Program-made: the position numbers and the translations under genes
In this document: one piece after another, positions 11,191-20,050 of the stretch
Layout of the letters: the number at the start of each line of letters is the position of its first letter
Position numbering within the stretch: the first letter of the stretch is position 1
The notes under the pieces: generated by a model
What the model saw: only the letters and a program-made list of their open reading frames with translations
Told to the model about the DNA's origin: nothing
Databases searched by the model: none
Source: Cupriavidus oxalaticus
GTDB taxonomy: Bacteria > Pseudomonadota > Gammaproteobacteria > Burkholderiales > Burkholderiaceae
Length of the DNA stretch: 64,000 nt
NCBI RefSeq assembly: GCF_016894385.1
Contig: NZ_CP069811.1
Coordinates: 162,501-226,500 of the forward strand
Direction: 5' to 3'

Positions 11191-12039
11191 ATGACTGCCT
11201 CGCTGGACCCCTCTGCCGACCTCCGTGCCGACCTACCCGCAGCTGCCGTGCTGACCCCCGACGCCGCCGATTCCGACGCGCTGCTGCGCCTGGCGCAGGC
11301 CTTTCATGCCAACGGCTTCGTGATCCTGCGCGGTTTCGGCAGCGAGGCAGACTGCGCCGCGCTGGAAGCGGTGGCGCGCACGCACCTGGCAGCGGTGGTG
11401 CCGCCGGTGGAATTCGAGGCCGACCTGGGCTATCCCGGGGCCCCGTCCACGCGCGACGCCGCCGGCGGCGGCACCGTCAGGCGGCTGCGCCAGGCCTACG
11501 GCCGCGACGAGGTGTTCCACAACTGGGCCACCGACCCGAAGCTGGTGTCGGTGGTGCAGGCGCTGCTGGGCGAACCCGCGTGCCTGACGCTGGCGCACCA
11601 TAACTGCGTGATGACCAAGCACCCGCACTACGGCAGCCAGACCGGCTGGCACCGCGATACGCGCTATTGGTCGTTTGCCAAGCCCGAGCTGGTGACGGTA
11701 TGGCTGGCGCTGGGCGACGAGGACGAAAGCAACGGCGTGCTGCGCGTCATCCCGGGATCGCACCGCGCGGCGCTGGAGCCGGGCCAGCTGGATCCCGCGG
11801 AATTCCTGATCGAGGCGCACCCGGCCAGCCAGCCGCTGCTGCAGGGGGCGTGCCCGCTCGCGCTGCATCGTGGCGATGTGCTGTTCTTCGACAGCCGGCT
11901 GTTCCATGCGGCGGGGCGCAATGCGTCAAACGCGGTGAAGCTGTCGGTGGCCTTTGCGTATTTCGGCGCCAGCAACCGGCCGCTGGAGGGCACGCGCTCG
12001 GCCGAGTTCGGCAGCGTGGCGCTGCCGGTGGCCGGCTGA
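11191..12039 (+). CDS. Phytanoyl-CoA dioxygenase (PhyH) family protein
   Basis: 282 residues from the ATG at 11191. It has the Fe(II)/2-oxoglutarate oxygenase jelly-roll with metal ligands H154-x-D156 (TGWHRDTRYW) and H239 (SRLFHAAGRN). Length is typical for bacterial PhyH proteins. These enzymes hydroxylate varied small molecules using oxygen and 2-oxoglutarate; nothing nearby gives the substrate. It is divergent from the moxR operon and convergent with the IclR gene 31 bp downstream. Confidence 0.85.
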   Translation: MTASLDPSADLRADLPAAAVLTPDAADSDALLRLAQAFHANGFVILRGFGSEADCAALEAVARTHLAAVVPPVEFEADLGYPGAPSTRDAAGGGTVRRLRQAYGRDEVFHNWATDPKLVSVVQALLGEPACLTLAHHNCVMTKHPHYGSQTGWHRDTRYWSFAKPELVTVWLALGDEDESNGVLRVIPGSHRAALEPGQLDPAEFLIEAHPASQPLLQGACPLALHRGDVLFFDSRLFHAAGRNASNAVKLSVAFAYFGASNRPLEGTRSAEFGSVALPVAG

Positions 12040-12070
12040 CGCAGCCGGCGCGCGATGGCGGGGCCGGCGT

Positions 12071-12907
12071 TCAGGTACGCAGCCCGACCAGCCCCGAAAT
12101 TTTTTCCGAGGCCTCGAGCAGCGGCGGCAGGAAGCGCTCCAGCATTTCCTGCGCGCTGGTGCGGTTGGCCTGGCCGCTGATATTGATCGCGGCGATGGTC
12201 TGGCCGGCGCGGTTGCGGATCGGCGCCGCCAGCGACACCAGTCCCTCTTCCAGCTCCTGGTCGTTGAGGGCCCAGCCGCGCTTGCCGATGTCGGCGATGA
12301 TGGTTTTCAGCGCATCGATGTCGGTCACGGTGCGGCCGGTGCGCGCGCGCAACTCGCTGGCGCGCAGCACGCTGTCCAGCTCGGCTTCGTTCAGCCCCGC
12401 CATCAGCACGCGGCCCATCGACGAGCAATACGCCGGCAGCCGGCTGCCGATCGACAGGTTGATGGTCATGATCTTGCGCGCCGGCACGCGCAGCACGTAG
12501 ACGATCTCGGTCCCGTCCAGCACGGAGATCGAGCAGCTTTCATGCACCTGCTGCGACAGCGTCTCCATGATCGGCTCGGCCAGGTTCCAGAACGGCATCG
12601 AGGTCAGGTAGGCAAAGCCGAGATCGAGGATCTTGGGCGTCAGCCGGAACAGCCGCCCGTCGGCCTGCACATAGCCCAGTCCTACCAGCGTCAGCAGGAT
12701 GCGGCGCGCACCCGCGCGCGTGAGGCCGCTGGCCTGGGCGATTTCCGTCAGCGTCTGCGCCGGGTGCTGGGCATTGAAGGCACGGATGACCGACAGCCCG
12801 CGTGCAAAGGACTGCACATAGCTGTCGCTTGGCTTCTCGGGCGCGGCGGCGGCGCCTGCGCTCGGGGGCGCCTGCGTGTCGCGGGGGGAGTCGGTGGAAC
12901 TGGCCAT
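12071..12907 (-). CDS. IclR-family transcriptional regulator, PcaR/PobR/PcaU-like
   Basis: 278 residues: an alanine/proline-rich N-terminal tail, a winged helix (about 38-95, SFARGLSVIRAFNAQHPAQT ... SGLTRAGARRILLTL), then the IclR effector domain (about 110-270). The sequence style (SYVQSFARGL, CSISVLDGTEIVYV, RISGQ-like INISGQANR) is that of the PcaR/PobR/PcaU branch that controls protocatechuate and beta-ketoadipate genes. pcaIJF lies 31 kb away in this window with candidate operator boxes upstream. The immediate neighbour on the same strand is an MFS transporter. The link to either is inference. Confidence 0.85.
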   Translation of the reverse strand: MASSTDSPRDTQAPPSAGAAAAPEKPSDSYVQSFARGLSVIRAFNAQHPAQTLTEIAQASGLTRAGARRILLTLVGLGYVQADGRLFRLTPKILDLGFAYLTSMPFWNLAEPIMETLSQQVHESCSISVLDGTEIVYVLRVPARKIMTINLSIGSRLPAYCSSMGRVLMAGLNEAELDSVLRASELRARTGRTVTDIDALKTIIADIGKRGWALNDQELEEGLVSLAAPIRNRAGQTIAAINISGQANRTSAQEMLERFLPPLLEASEKISGLVGLRT

Positions 12908-13013
12908 CGGTGTAGCACCGGCGCGGGTCGCCGGATTGGCACGGAAAGGCCGAAAGGGTAGAGGAAATGCCGGCGCAACGCCAGTGCCGGCCGGCCAGCG
13001 GCGTCTTGGTGTC

Positions 13014-14636
13014 CTAGCGGAAGCTGCGCTGCACCAGCACGAACACTGCGCCGAGCATGCAGATCACCGCAAAGCCGTGCAGCATGTCCATGCCGGCCAG
13101 CAGCGTGGCCTGCCGGTCGATTTCCAGCGAGATCTTCGCCAGCCCCGCGGCCGACAGCACATCCGGCGACTGCAGTGCCGGGTTGAAGCGCGTGACCTGC
13201 TCGACCAGGTGGGTGCGGTGCTCGGCCTGCCCGTCCTGCATGAACACGCTGGCCAGGCCGGTGCCCATGGCCGAGGCAATCTGCTTGCACACGTTCTTGA
13301 ACTGGTAGGCATGCGAGAAATCCTCGACCGGCACCTCCAGGTAGGTCATCGATGCCACCTGCACCATCAGCAGCACCGGCGTCAGCCCTTCCAGCAGCAC
13401 CACCGGCACCAGCGCATAGTCGGGCGCGCCCGGCATCAGCTGGTGCGAAAACAGCATCGCGGCGCAGGCATAGACGATAAAGCCAAGTGCGATCACGCGC
13501 CGCTTGCGGAACACCAGCGCCATGCCCAGCGTGATGACGATGGCGCCGATGGCCGCCACCGTGCCGCTGGTCGCCAGCAGCATGCAGGTGGTGCGGAAGG
13601 TCAGGCCCAGGCCGGTCTGCGTCAGCGACGGCAGCAGGAAGGCCCATGCCGACGACATCAGGTAATACAGCGTGTAGAAGCCCAGCCCGTAGAGATACTG
13701 GCGCCCGGCCAGCCGCGACAGGTCGATCCACGGGTCGGGATGGCGGTACAGGCGCCAGCCGGCGAAGGCGAACAGCGCCAGGCCGCCCAGCGCGGTCAGC
13801 GGCATTTCCGGCGAGCTGAAGAAGCGTGTGTAGCGCATTTCCTGCAGCGTGTGCAGCAACACCAGTGCCCCGGCCGCGGCGGCGATCGCGGCGGGCCAGT
13901 CCAGTGTCGACACCGGCGGATGCGGGTCGCGCGGCGCGCGCGTGGGGTAGGTCAGCGCCACCGACAGCAGCACCGGCAAGGCAATGCCGGCCTGGAACAG
14001 GAACACCGCGCGCCAGCCGATATCGTCGAGGAAAATGCTGGTCAGCCATGGCGTGATCGCCAGCATCGAGAACGCGCCGCCGCCGAAGCGCAGCATCAGC
14101 GCGCCGCGTTCTGCCGGCGTCGACACCAGTTGCACCAGGATGCGCGAGGCCGCGAACAGGCCACCGGCGCCCAGGCCCTGCACCGCCTTGCCGGAGATCA
14201 GCCCGGCGGGGCTGGCAAACTCGGCGCAGATCAGCGAACCCAGCATGAACACCACCAGCGACGCCAGCGTAAAGCGCTTGTACGTGATGCGGCGCGCGAC
14301 CTGGTCGAGCACCATGTTCATCAGCACCGCGGTGGCGGCATAGGCCGAGACCGCGTACAGGTAGTCTTCGGGCGCGGCGCCGATGCCGCCCTGGATATGC
14401 TGGCTGGCCACGCCCATCATCAGCGTGGAAGAAAAGTCGATGCCGGTGACCAGGCCGAGCGTCAGGCCGAACAATGAAAGTCGCCAGTGACCCATTTCGG
14501 GGTGACTGGCGAGTTGCATGCGGGGTCGCGCTGGGGTGGAGACGGGGATCGAGGCTGGGGCGGAGGCTGCCGGGACTGTCGTTGCCAGCGCTGGCGCTGA
14601 GCCGTCCGGTGCAGCCGGTGCAGGCGTTTGTTGCAT
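13014..14636 (-). CDS. MFS transporter, DHA2-like (multidrug/solute efflux)
   Basis: 540 residues with about 14 predicted membrane helices, after a proline/alanine-rich cytoplasmic N-terminus of about 45 residues. The C-terminus (IDRQATLLAGMDMLHGFAVI) has the pattern seen at the end of DHA2 proteins. Length fits the 14-helix class. It is followed by the IclR-type regulator on the same strand and is divergent from a LysR gene whose product may control it. The substrate is unknown; an aromatic-acid link through the PcaR-like neighbour is possible but unproven. Confidence 0.85.
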   Translation of the reverse strand: MQQTPAPAAPDGSAPALATTVPAASAPASIPVSTPARPRMQLASHPEMGHWRLSLFGLTLGLVTGIDFSSTLMMGVASQHIQGGIGAAPEDYLYAVSAYAATAVLMNMVLDQVARRITYKRFTLASLVVFMLGSLICAEFASPAGLISGKAVQGLGAGGLFAASRILVQLVSTPAERGALMLRFGGGAFSMLAITPWLTSIFLDDIGWRAVFLFQAGIALPVLLSVALTYPTRAPRDPHPPVSTLDWPAAIAAAAGALVLLHTLQEMRYTRFFSSPEMPLTALGGLALFAFAGWRLYRHPDPWIDLSRLAGRQYLYGLGFYTLYYLMSSAWAFLLPSLTQTGLGLTFRTTCMLLATSGTVAAIGAIVITLGMALVFRKRRVIALGFIVYACAAMLFSHQLMPGAPDYALVPVVLLEGLTPVLLMVQVASMTYLEVPVEDFSHAYQFKNVCKQIASAMGTGLASVFMQDGQAEHRTHLVEQVTRFNPALQSPDVLSAAGLAKISLEIDRQATLLAGMDMLHGFAVICMLGAVFVLVQRSFR

Positions 14637-14696
14637 CGCTCAAGCATAATGTCGCCTGCCGCAGAGAACTACAGGCTGTCAGGGAAACATTGTCCG

Positions 14697-15725
14697 GTGA
14701 ATCAAACAATTCAATGGAACGACTGGGAAGCGTTCTGCTGCGTCGTCGAGCAGGGAACGTTCACGGCCGCGGCGGAGCAGCTCGATTGCCCCAAGTCGCG
14801 CGTCTCGGCCGCGGTGGCGCGGCTGGAAACCGCCATCGGCGCGAAGCTGCTGGAGCGCACCACGCGGCGCATGCGCCTCACCGATGCCGGCAAGGCCGTC
14901 TATCGCGATGTGGCGCCGCTGTTCGCGCGGCTGCGCGAGATCCGGCAGGAGACGCTGGCGCGCGAAGAGCGCGTCCAGGGCGTGCTGCGCATCGCCACGC
15001 CTTATGAATTCGGCGCCCAGCAACTGGGCGGGGTGATCTGCCGCACACTCGCCGCGCATCCGGCACTCGATGTGGCGGTGGAGATCACGCAGGGACTGGT
15101 CGACCCGATCCGCGACGGGTTTGACGTGGCCTTCGTCATCGTCGATGCCGATCTGCCCGATTCCGGCACGGTGGCCCGCCGCATCTACCACGTCGAGCGC
15201 GGGCTGTTTGCCGCGCCGTCGCTGGCGGACAGTTTGCCGGCGCAGCTGCGCCCGGAAGACCTGGCCAACATGCCGACGCTGACCACGCCGGGCGACACCG
15301 TCTGGGAATTTACCCGCGACGGCGAGACCGTCTCCGTGCCGATCCGGCCGCGCATGCAGACCTTCAACGCCGAGTTGCGCCTGCAGGGCGCGCTGGCCGG
15401 CCTCGGCATCGCGCGCCTGTCGGTGAACTACTGCGAGGCCGAGATCGCGCAGGGCCGCCTGGTGCGGGTACTGCCGGACTTCCCGCTGCCGCCGCTGCGC
15501 GTGTTCGCGCTGCTGCCGGACCGGCGCCTGCAGCCGCGCAAGGTGCGCGCGTTCATGGAAGCGATCGAGTCGATGATGGTGTCGGAGCTGGGGCCCGAGT
15601 CAGGCCTCGAAGGGGCCGAAGGGATCGAGCCCGGCGAGTGGGCAAGGGAGGGCGCCGGGCCCGAGGGCGATGCGCAGGCGGACGGAAACGGCCTGGCACA
15701 GGGAGAGGCCCGGCCACCGGGGTGA
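14697..15725 (+). CDS. LysR-family transcriptional regulator
   Basis: About 342 residues. The LysR helix-turn-helix is at residues 5-65 (NDWEAFCCVVEQGTFTAAAE, with SRVSAAVARLE), followed by a periplasmic-binding-protein-like effector domain. The GTG at 14697 follows AGGGA by about 10 bases and puts the HTH at the normal distance; an ATG at 14649 without a ribosome site would add 16 residues. An unusual Gly/Glu-rich tail of about 45 residues follows the domain. It is divergent from the MFS gene. Confidence 0.85.
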   Translation: MNQTIQWNDWEAFCCVVEQGTFTAAAEQLDCPKSRVSAAVARLETAIGAKLLERTTRRMRLTDAGKAVYRDVAPLFARLREIRQETLAREERVQGVLRIATPYEFGAQQLGGVICRTLAAHPALDVAVEITQGLVDPIRDGFDVAFVIVDADLPDSGTVARRIYHVERGLFAAPSLADSLPAQLRPEDLANMPTLTTPGDTVWEFTRDGETVSVPIRPRMQTFNAELRLQGALAGLGIARLSVNYCEAEIAQGRLVRVLPDFPLPPLRVFALLPDRRLQPRKVRAFMEAIESMMVSELGPESGLEGAEGIEPGEWAREGAGPEGDAQADGNGLAQGEARPPG

Positions 15726-15812
15726 GGACGCTGGCGAGGCCACCACGGCGCGAGGCCGTGGCAAGGGCAGTGGCAAGGGCCGCACCGGCGCCATCGCAGC
15801 GGCCGGCGGCCC

Positions 15813-16376
15813 TCAAAAATGCATGTTGAACACGCTCGCACCCAGCCTGGCGACCACCATCAGCAGGATCTGCGCGATCACGAACAGCACCAGCGGCGAG
15901 ACATCGAAGCCCCCCAGGCGCGGCACCACGCGCTGGATCGGGCGCAACACCGGCGCGGTCAGGTGGTCGATGGCGGGCGTGATCGGCGAATGGGGGTTGA
16001 CCCACGACAGGATCGCCATCAGCAGCGTGACCCACATCACCAGGCTGATCGCCCACTTCAGCACGTACAGCAACGCGGTCAGCAGTACCGCCGGCAGGAA
16101 CGCCAGCAGGTCGGCGTTGCTGAGCAGCGCGACCAGCAACAGGAACACGACCGCCGTCAGCCAGGCCGCCACCACCGTGGCCCAGTCGATGCCGCCCACG
16201 CCCGGGATGATCCGGCGCAGCGGCCGCACCAGCCAGTCGGTGATCTGGAACACGCCCTGCGAGACCGGGTTGCGCGTCGGCAGCCGCGTCAGCTGCATCC
16301 AGACGCGCAGCAGCAGGGCCATGCCGAACAGGGTAAAGATGGTATCCAGCAGGAAGAGGGCGATTTCCGTAAACAT
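15813..16376 (-). CDS. YggT family integral membrane protein
   Basis: 187 residues with two copies of the YggT unit: helix, then RPLRRIIPGVGGIDWA (about residues 52-67), and helices, then APVLRPIQRVVPRLGGFDVS (about 145-165). The paired R-x-(I/V)-P-(G/R)-x-GG motifs are diagnostic. YggT proteins sit in the inner membrane and have been linked to osmotic stress tolerance; the molecular role is unknown. The ATG at 16376 begins MFTEIALFLLDTI, a typical start. Confidence 0.9.
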   Translation of the reverse strand: MFTEIALFLLDTIFTLFGMALLLRVWMQLTRLPTRNPVSQGVFQITDWLVRPLRRIIPGVGGIDWATVVAAWLTAVVFLLLVALLSNADLLAFLPAVLLTALLYVLKWAISLVMWVTLLMAILSWVNPHSPITPAIDHLTAPVLRPIQRVVPRLGGFDVSPLVLFVIAQILLMVVARLGASVFNMHF

Positions 16377-16595
16377 CGATGCGGTTTCCGGTGGGTTAGG
16401 GTGTCTGCAACCGCACAGATTCTGCCATAGCCCGGCGTCACATCGGCACATCCGGGGCACATGCCTGTGGCGCGTCCAACATGCCGGCGCCGCCCTATAA
16501 TTGCGAGCGCCCGCTGCCGCACTGCGCCGGCGACGGGCGTGTGTACGTTTTTCGCGCGCCTTTCCGTCGCCTTTCCGTCGTCTTTCGTCAGTCCT

Positions 16596-17054
16596 ATGCC
16601 CAGCAAGCCAGCCTCGTCCCACAACCCTGCGCCGCTCACCAAGGCGGACTTCGAGGCGCTCTCGGACTTCCGCTACCAGTTGCGGCGCTTCCTGCGGTTT
16701 TCCGAGGATGCGGCGCGCGAGGAGGGGCTGACCGTGCAGCAATACCTGCTGCTGCTGCATATCCGCGGCAGCGCCGACAAGGAATGGGCCTCGATCGGGG
16801 AGCTGGCCGAACGCCTGCAGGCCAAGCAGCACGGCGTGGTGGCGCTGGTCAACCGCTGCGAGGCGGCCGGGCTGGTCAAGCGCCGCCTCAATCCCGAGGA
16901 CCGGCGCGTGGTGCAGGTCCATCTGCTGGCCAAGGGCGAGCGCAGCCTGAACCGGCTCGCGATGCTGCACCGGACCGAGCTGGAATCGCTGCGCAACACC
17001 TTCCGCGTGGCACGCATCACGCAGTTCAACGACGACGGCGCCGAGCGCGGCTGA
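16596..17054 (+). CDS. MarR-family transcriptional regulator
   Basis: 152 residues from the ATG at 16596. The winged helix spans about 45-115: WASIGELAERLQAKQHGVVA is the recognition region and KRRLNPEDRRVVQVHLLAKG is the wing with the conserved D-x-R-R. No reactive cysteine is present, so it is not an OhrR paralogue. It lies alone between yggT (divergent) and a lipoprotein gene; its target is unknown. Confidence 0.85.
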   Translation: MPSKPASSHNPAPLTKADFEALSDFRYQLRRFLRFSEDAAREEGLTVQQYLLLLHIRGSADKEWASIGELAERLQAKQHGVVALVNRCEAAGLVKRRLNPEDRRVVQVHLLAKGERSLNRLAMLHRTELESLRNTFRVARITQFNDDGAERG

Positions 17055-17197
17055 GCCCGCCAACCGGCCGCCAACCGACCGCCGCGCATCCGGTTACAGG
17101 CGGTTACCAATCAAAAGCTCCGGTGACACCCGCTGCCCGCGGGCGGCCCTAGACTCGCGCGCATTCATCAATACGCGCAGTGCGCAGGAGTCGAGCC

Positions 17198-17938
17198 ATG
17201 TCCATCCCCTTTCGTTCGGTTGTGCTTGCGGTGCTGGGCGCCGGTGCGCTGGCCGGGTGTGCCACGCCGTATGGCTATGACAACGGCTATGGCGCGGGGT
17301 ATGGCAGCGGCTATGGCAGCGGCTATGGCAGCTACGGCACCAGTACCGCGTATGGTGGAAGCCATGGCGGCAACTACGGCGCCAGCGGCACCACCATCAG
17401 CGGCTACCCCGCGCAGCAGGGCTACCCGCAGCAGGGCTACCCGCAGCAGGGCTACCCCCAACAACAATATCCGCAGCAAGGCTATCCGCAACCGGGGTAC
17501 CCGCAGCAGGGGTATCCGCAGCAGCAATATCCGGACGGCGGCTACGACTACAACTACAACAATAACCATGGCAACAACAACTACGGCAACCAGGCGTACG
17601 GCGTGCGCTACGGCTGGGTAGAGGCCATCGAAGTGGTTGCCGGCCAGCCGCCTTCGACCAGCGGCGCGGGCGCGGTGGTCGGCGGCATCGTCGGTGGTTT
17701 GCTCGGCCACCAGGTCGGCGGCGGCCGCGGCAATACGGTAGCGACCATCGGTGGCGCCGTTGCCGGCGCGGTGGCCGGCAACGAGGTCGAGAAGCGCACT
17801 GGCACCAGCGCGCCGGCCTACCGCGTGCGCGTGCGCACCAGCGACAACGGCTACCTGACGCTGACGCAGTCCAACGCCTACCAGATGCGCATCGGCGACC
17901 GCGTCAAGGTCGAGAACGGCGTGGCGGTGCCGTACTGA
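17198..17938 (+). CDS. Glycine-zipper (SlyB-like) outer-membrane lipoprotein with GYPQQ repeats
   Basis: 246 residues from the ATG at 17198 after CAGGAGTCG. The lipobox LGAGALAGC (cysteine about residue 21) marks a lipoprotein. A Gly/Tyr-rich stretch follows (GYGSGYGSGYGSYG), then a run of GYPQQ units (about residues 68-112), an Asn-rich linker, and a glycine-zipper 2TM domain (AVVGGIVGGLLGHQVGGGRG, about 160-195) ahead of a small beta-rich C-terminus. SlyB-type proteins stabilise the outer membrane. The GYPQQ spacer is much longer than in ordinary SlyB proteins. Confidence 0.85.
   Translation: MSIPFRSVVLAVLGAGALAGCATPYGYDNGYGAGYGSGYGSGYGSYGTSTAYGGSHGGNYGASGTTISGYPAQQGYPQQGYPQQGYPQQQYPQQGYPQPGYPQQGYPQQQYPDGGYDYNYNNNHGNNNYGNQAYGVRYGWVEAIEVVAGQPPSTSGAGAVVGGIVGGLLGHQVGGGRGNTVATIGGAVAGAVAGNEVEKRTGTSAPAYRVRVRTSDNGYLTLTQSNAYQMRIGDRVKVENGVAVPY
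17401..17535. repeat. 15-bp in-frame tandem repeat coding for GYPQQ
   Basis: About eight units related to GGCTACCCGCAGCAG, the first three nearly identical, later ones diverged. The unit is a multiple of three, so copy number can change without a frameshift. Confidence 0.75.
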
Positions 17939-17960
17939 CAGCTGCCTTGCCGTCATTCCC

Positions 17961-17994
17961 GCCGCGCGAAAGACGGGCGGTATTGGCGCGCGGC
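17961..17994. terminator. Possible hairpin terminator between convergent genes
   Basis: GCCGCGCG (17961-17968) pairs with CGCGCGGC (17987-17994). It lies between the lipoprotein gene and the convergent dienelactone hydrolase gene. There is no T-run. Confidence 0.35.
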
Positions 17995-18007
17995 GCGCCC
18001 GGGGCGA

Positions 18008-18718
18008 TTACAGCGCCTGTGCCAGGAAGGCAAGCGCGCGCCCGTGTGCCAGCGCGGCACTGGGCTGGTGGTACGAGGCCCGCGCCCAGCAGTTGAAGCC
18101 GTGGTCGGCGTTGTCGTAGACGTGGATCTCGGTGCCGGGTTTGCCGGCCACCGCATCGCGCACGCTTTGCACCGCTGCGGGCGGGATGTGCGCGTCAAGG
18201 GCGCCGTAGTGGAACTGCACCGGCACGCGGATGTTCGCCGCTTCCTGCAGCCGGTTCTGGATACCGCCGCCGTAGTACGGCACCGCCGCGTCGACCAGCC
18301 CGCGCGCCGCGCTCAGGTACGTCAGCAGCCCGCCGAAGCAGTAGCCCACCGCGGCGACCTTGCCGGCCCCGGTGTGTTGGCGCAGCGCCTGCACGGTGGC
18401 GGCGATGTCGCCGAGCGTGGCTTCGATATCGACGGAATTCAGCAACGCCAACGCTCGTTTCATGTCGTCGCCGGCATAGCCCAGCTCGACGCGCGGCGCC
18501 TCGCGCCAGAACACGTCGGGCGCCAGCACGGCATAGCCGTCCGCGGCGTACTGGTCAGCCACCGCGCGGATGTGTTCGTTCACGCCGAAGATTTCCTGCA
18601 GCAGCACGATGCCGGGGGCGCCGGGCCGGACGCCCGCCGGCGGCAGGCTGAGGTAGGCGTCGAAGCTGCCCGCGTCGCTGTCGACGCGGATCCATTGGCT
18701 GTCGGGAATGGCTGTCAT
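18008..18718 (-). CDS. Dienelactone hydrolase family protein
   Basis: 236 residues, standard length. The catalytic triad is C127 (AVGYCFGG), D175 (GALDAHIP) and H206 (NADHGFNC), as in dienelactone hydrolase, which uses cysteine rather than serine. The family opens dienelactone to maleylacetate in chloroaromatic degradation, but many members act on other lactones or esters. No chlorocatechol genes are nearby, so the substrate is open. Confidence 0.88.
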   Translation of the reverse strand: MTAIPDSQWIRVDSDAGSFDAYLSLPPAGVRPGAPGIVLLQEIFGVNEHIRAVADQYAADGYAVLAPDVFWREAPRVELGYAGDDMKRALALLNSVDIEATLGDIAATVQALRQHTGAGKVAAVGYCFGGLLTYLSAARGLVDAAVPYYGGGIQNRLQEAANIRVPVQFHYGALDAHIPPAAVQSVRDAVAGKPGTEIHVYDNADHGFNCWARASYHQPSAALAHGRALAFLAQAL

Positions 18719-18846
18719 GGCAAAGGCTCTCCGGAATGGCTCGCTACGGGTAGGTGGAATGCGCGGCGCGTGCCGCGCGCCAGCCGCAAGTTTGCCACCG
18801 CGCGCGCCATCGTGCCGGCGCTGTCGCTTGCCGGGCGGCAAGCGCC

Positions 18847-19542
18847 TCAATACGCGCGCGATTGCCGGTAGCGCTTGTGCCAGTTGTCGGTATAGGCCTT
18901 CACCACCGCCGCATCGCCGCGGATCAGCATGCCGTTCTCGGCGTTGCGCTCCTGCGCCGACTTGGTGAAGTTGAACGAGCCGGTGAACACCGCCTGGTCG
19001 TCGAACACCATCACCTTGTTGTGCGCGATCGCGGGCTTGTTGTCGATCACCACCGGCACGCCCGCGTGCTTGAGGTACGTCGCGCTGGTATAGCGCTCCG
19101 ATTGCTGGCTCTTGTCCAGGATCACGCGCACGTCCACGCCGCGCCGGTGCGCCTGCGCCACGGCCTCGGCGATCGGCGCGCTGGTGAACGAGTAAGCCTG
19201 GATCAGCAGCTGCCGGCGCGTGCTGCGGATCGCATTGATGAGCAGCGCCTGGCAGCTGGCACCGTCGGGCACGAAGCACAGCGTGTAGCCGCTGCCCTGC
19301 GCGAACGCCTTGCCTGGCGCGGGGCTGGCCTCGGGCGGCTGCACCGGCTTGCCGGCGCGCGAGGGCAGGTGCCTGGCCACCGCTTCGTTGAAGGTGTCGC
19401 TGATGCTGTTGGCGATGGATTCGGTGACCTGGTCGAAGCCGGACGCGGAACGCGCATGCGCGATCAGGGCGAAGGGACTGAACGAGGTGAAGGCGGATAC
19501 GGCGGCGGCGAGGGCGAGGCCCAATAAGGTACGGCGGAACAT
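18847..19542 (-). CDS. Secreted phospholipase D family nuclease (Nuc-like, single HKD motif)
   Basis: 231 residues. A signal peptide (about 1-30) precedes a single HKD domain: H174 and K176 in IAHNKVMVFDD, with FTGSFNFTKSAQERNAEN immediately after. One HKD per chain is typical of the Nuc endonuclease group, which dimerises to form the active site. The predicted location is periplasmic or secreted. There are no conjugation genes nearby; the dodecin gene is divergent. Confidence 0.85.
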   Translation of the reverse strand: MFRRTLLGLALAAAVSAFTSFSPFALIAHARSASGFDQVTESIANSISDTFNEAVARHLPSRAGKPVQPPEASPAPGKAFAQGSGYTLCFVPDGASCQALLINAIRSTRRQLLIQAYSFTSAPIAEAVAQAHRRGVDVRVILDKSQQSERYTSATYLKHAGVPVVIDNKPAIAHNKVMVFDDQAVFTGSFNFTKSAQERNAENGMLIRGDAAVVKAYTDNWHKRYRQSRAY

Positions 19543-19717
19543 TCGGTAAGCCGGGGCGGGGGCTGTGGTGCGCGGGACCGCAGCGTAGCAGCCGCATACG
19601 CCACTGGCAAAGGGCGATGTGTAACACGATCTGAGCCGGCGGCCCCGGCCTTGGGACTATCGGCGCATGGCGCCTATGATGGATGGAACCCCGCGGGCCG
19701 CCCGCAAGGAGAGGGAC

Positions 19718-19924
19718 ATGTCGAACCATACCTACAAGCTGGTCGAAATCGTCGGGTCTTCGCCGGATGGCTGCGATGCGGCCATCCGCAGCGCCATCGC
19801 CAAGGCTGGCGAAACCATCAAGAACATCGACTGGTTCGAAGTGGTGGAAACGCGCGGCCATATCGAGAACGGCAAGATCGCGCATTTCCAGGTCACGCTG
19901 AAGGTCGGCTTCCGCGTGACCTGA
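19718..19924 (+). CDS. Dodecin family protein
   Basis: 68 residues from the ATG at 19718 after GGAGAGGGAC. It matches the dodecin pattern: (V)YK(L)[10 protein letters not shown] at the N-terminus, IKNIDWFEV with the flavin-stacking tryptophan (W36), and [12 protein letters not shown] at the end. Dodecins form hollow dodecamers that bind flavin or CoA and buffer free flavin in the cytoplasm. Monocistronic. Confidence 0.93.
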   Translation: MSNHTYKLVEIVGSSPDGCDAAIRSAIAKAGETIKNIDWFEVVETRGHIENGKIAHFQVTLKVGFRVT

Positions 19925-19980
19925 GCCTGGTGCGCCCGCTGTTTGCGCCGCGTGTCGTTCCTGCCTGGACTGCCAGCTTG

Positions 19981-20016
19981 AAAAAAGACGGCCGGCGCAA
20001 TACCGCCGCCGGCCGG
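19981..20016 (-). terminator. Rho-independent terminator of the TpsB-type gene
   Basis: On the minus strand a 9-bp stem (20007-20015 with 19989-19997, CGGCCGGCG) is followed by six T (19981-19986 complement). It is 35 bp beyond the stop of the secretion-pore gene. Confidence 0.75.
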
Positions 20017-20050
20017 GTGCAGGGAAACCTGGAAGACGACCCGGTGCGTC

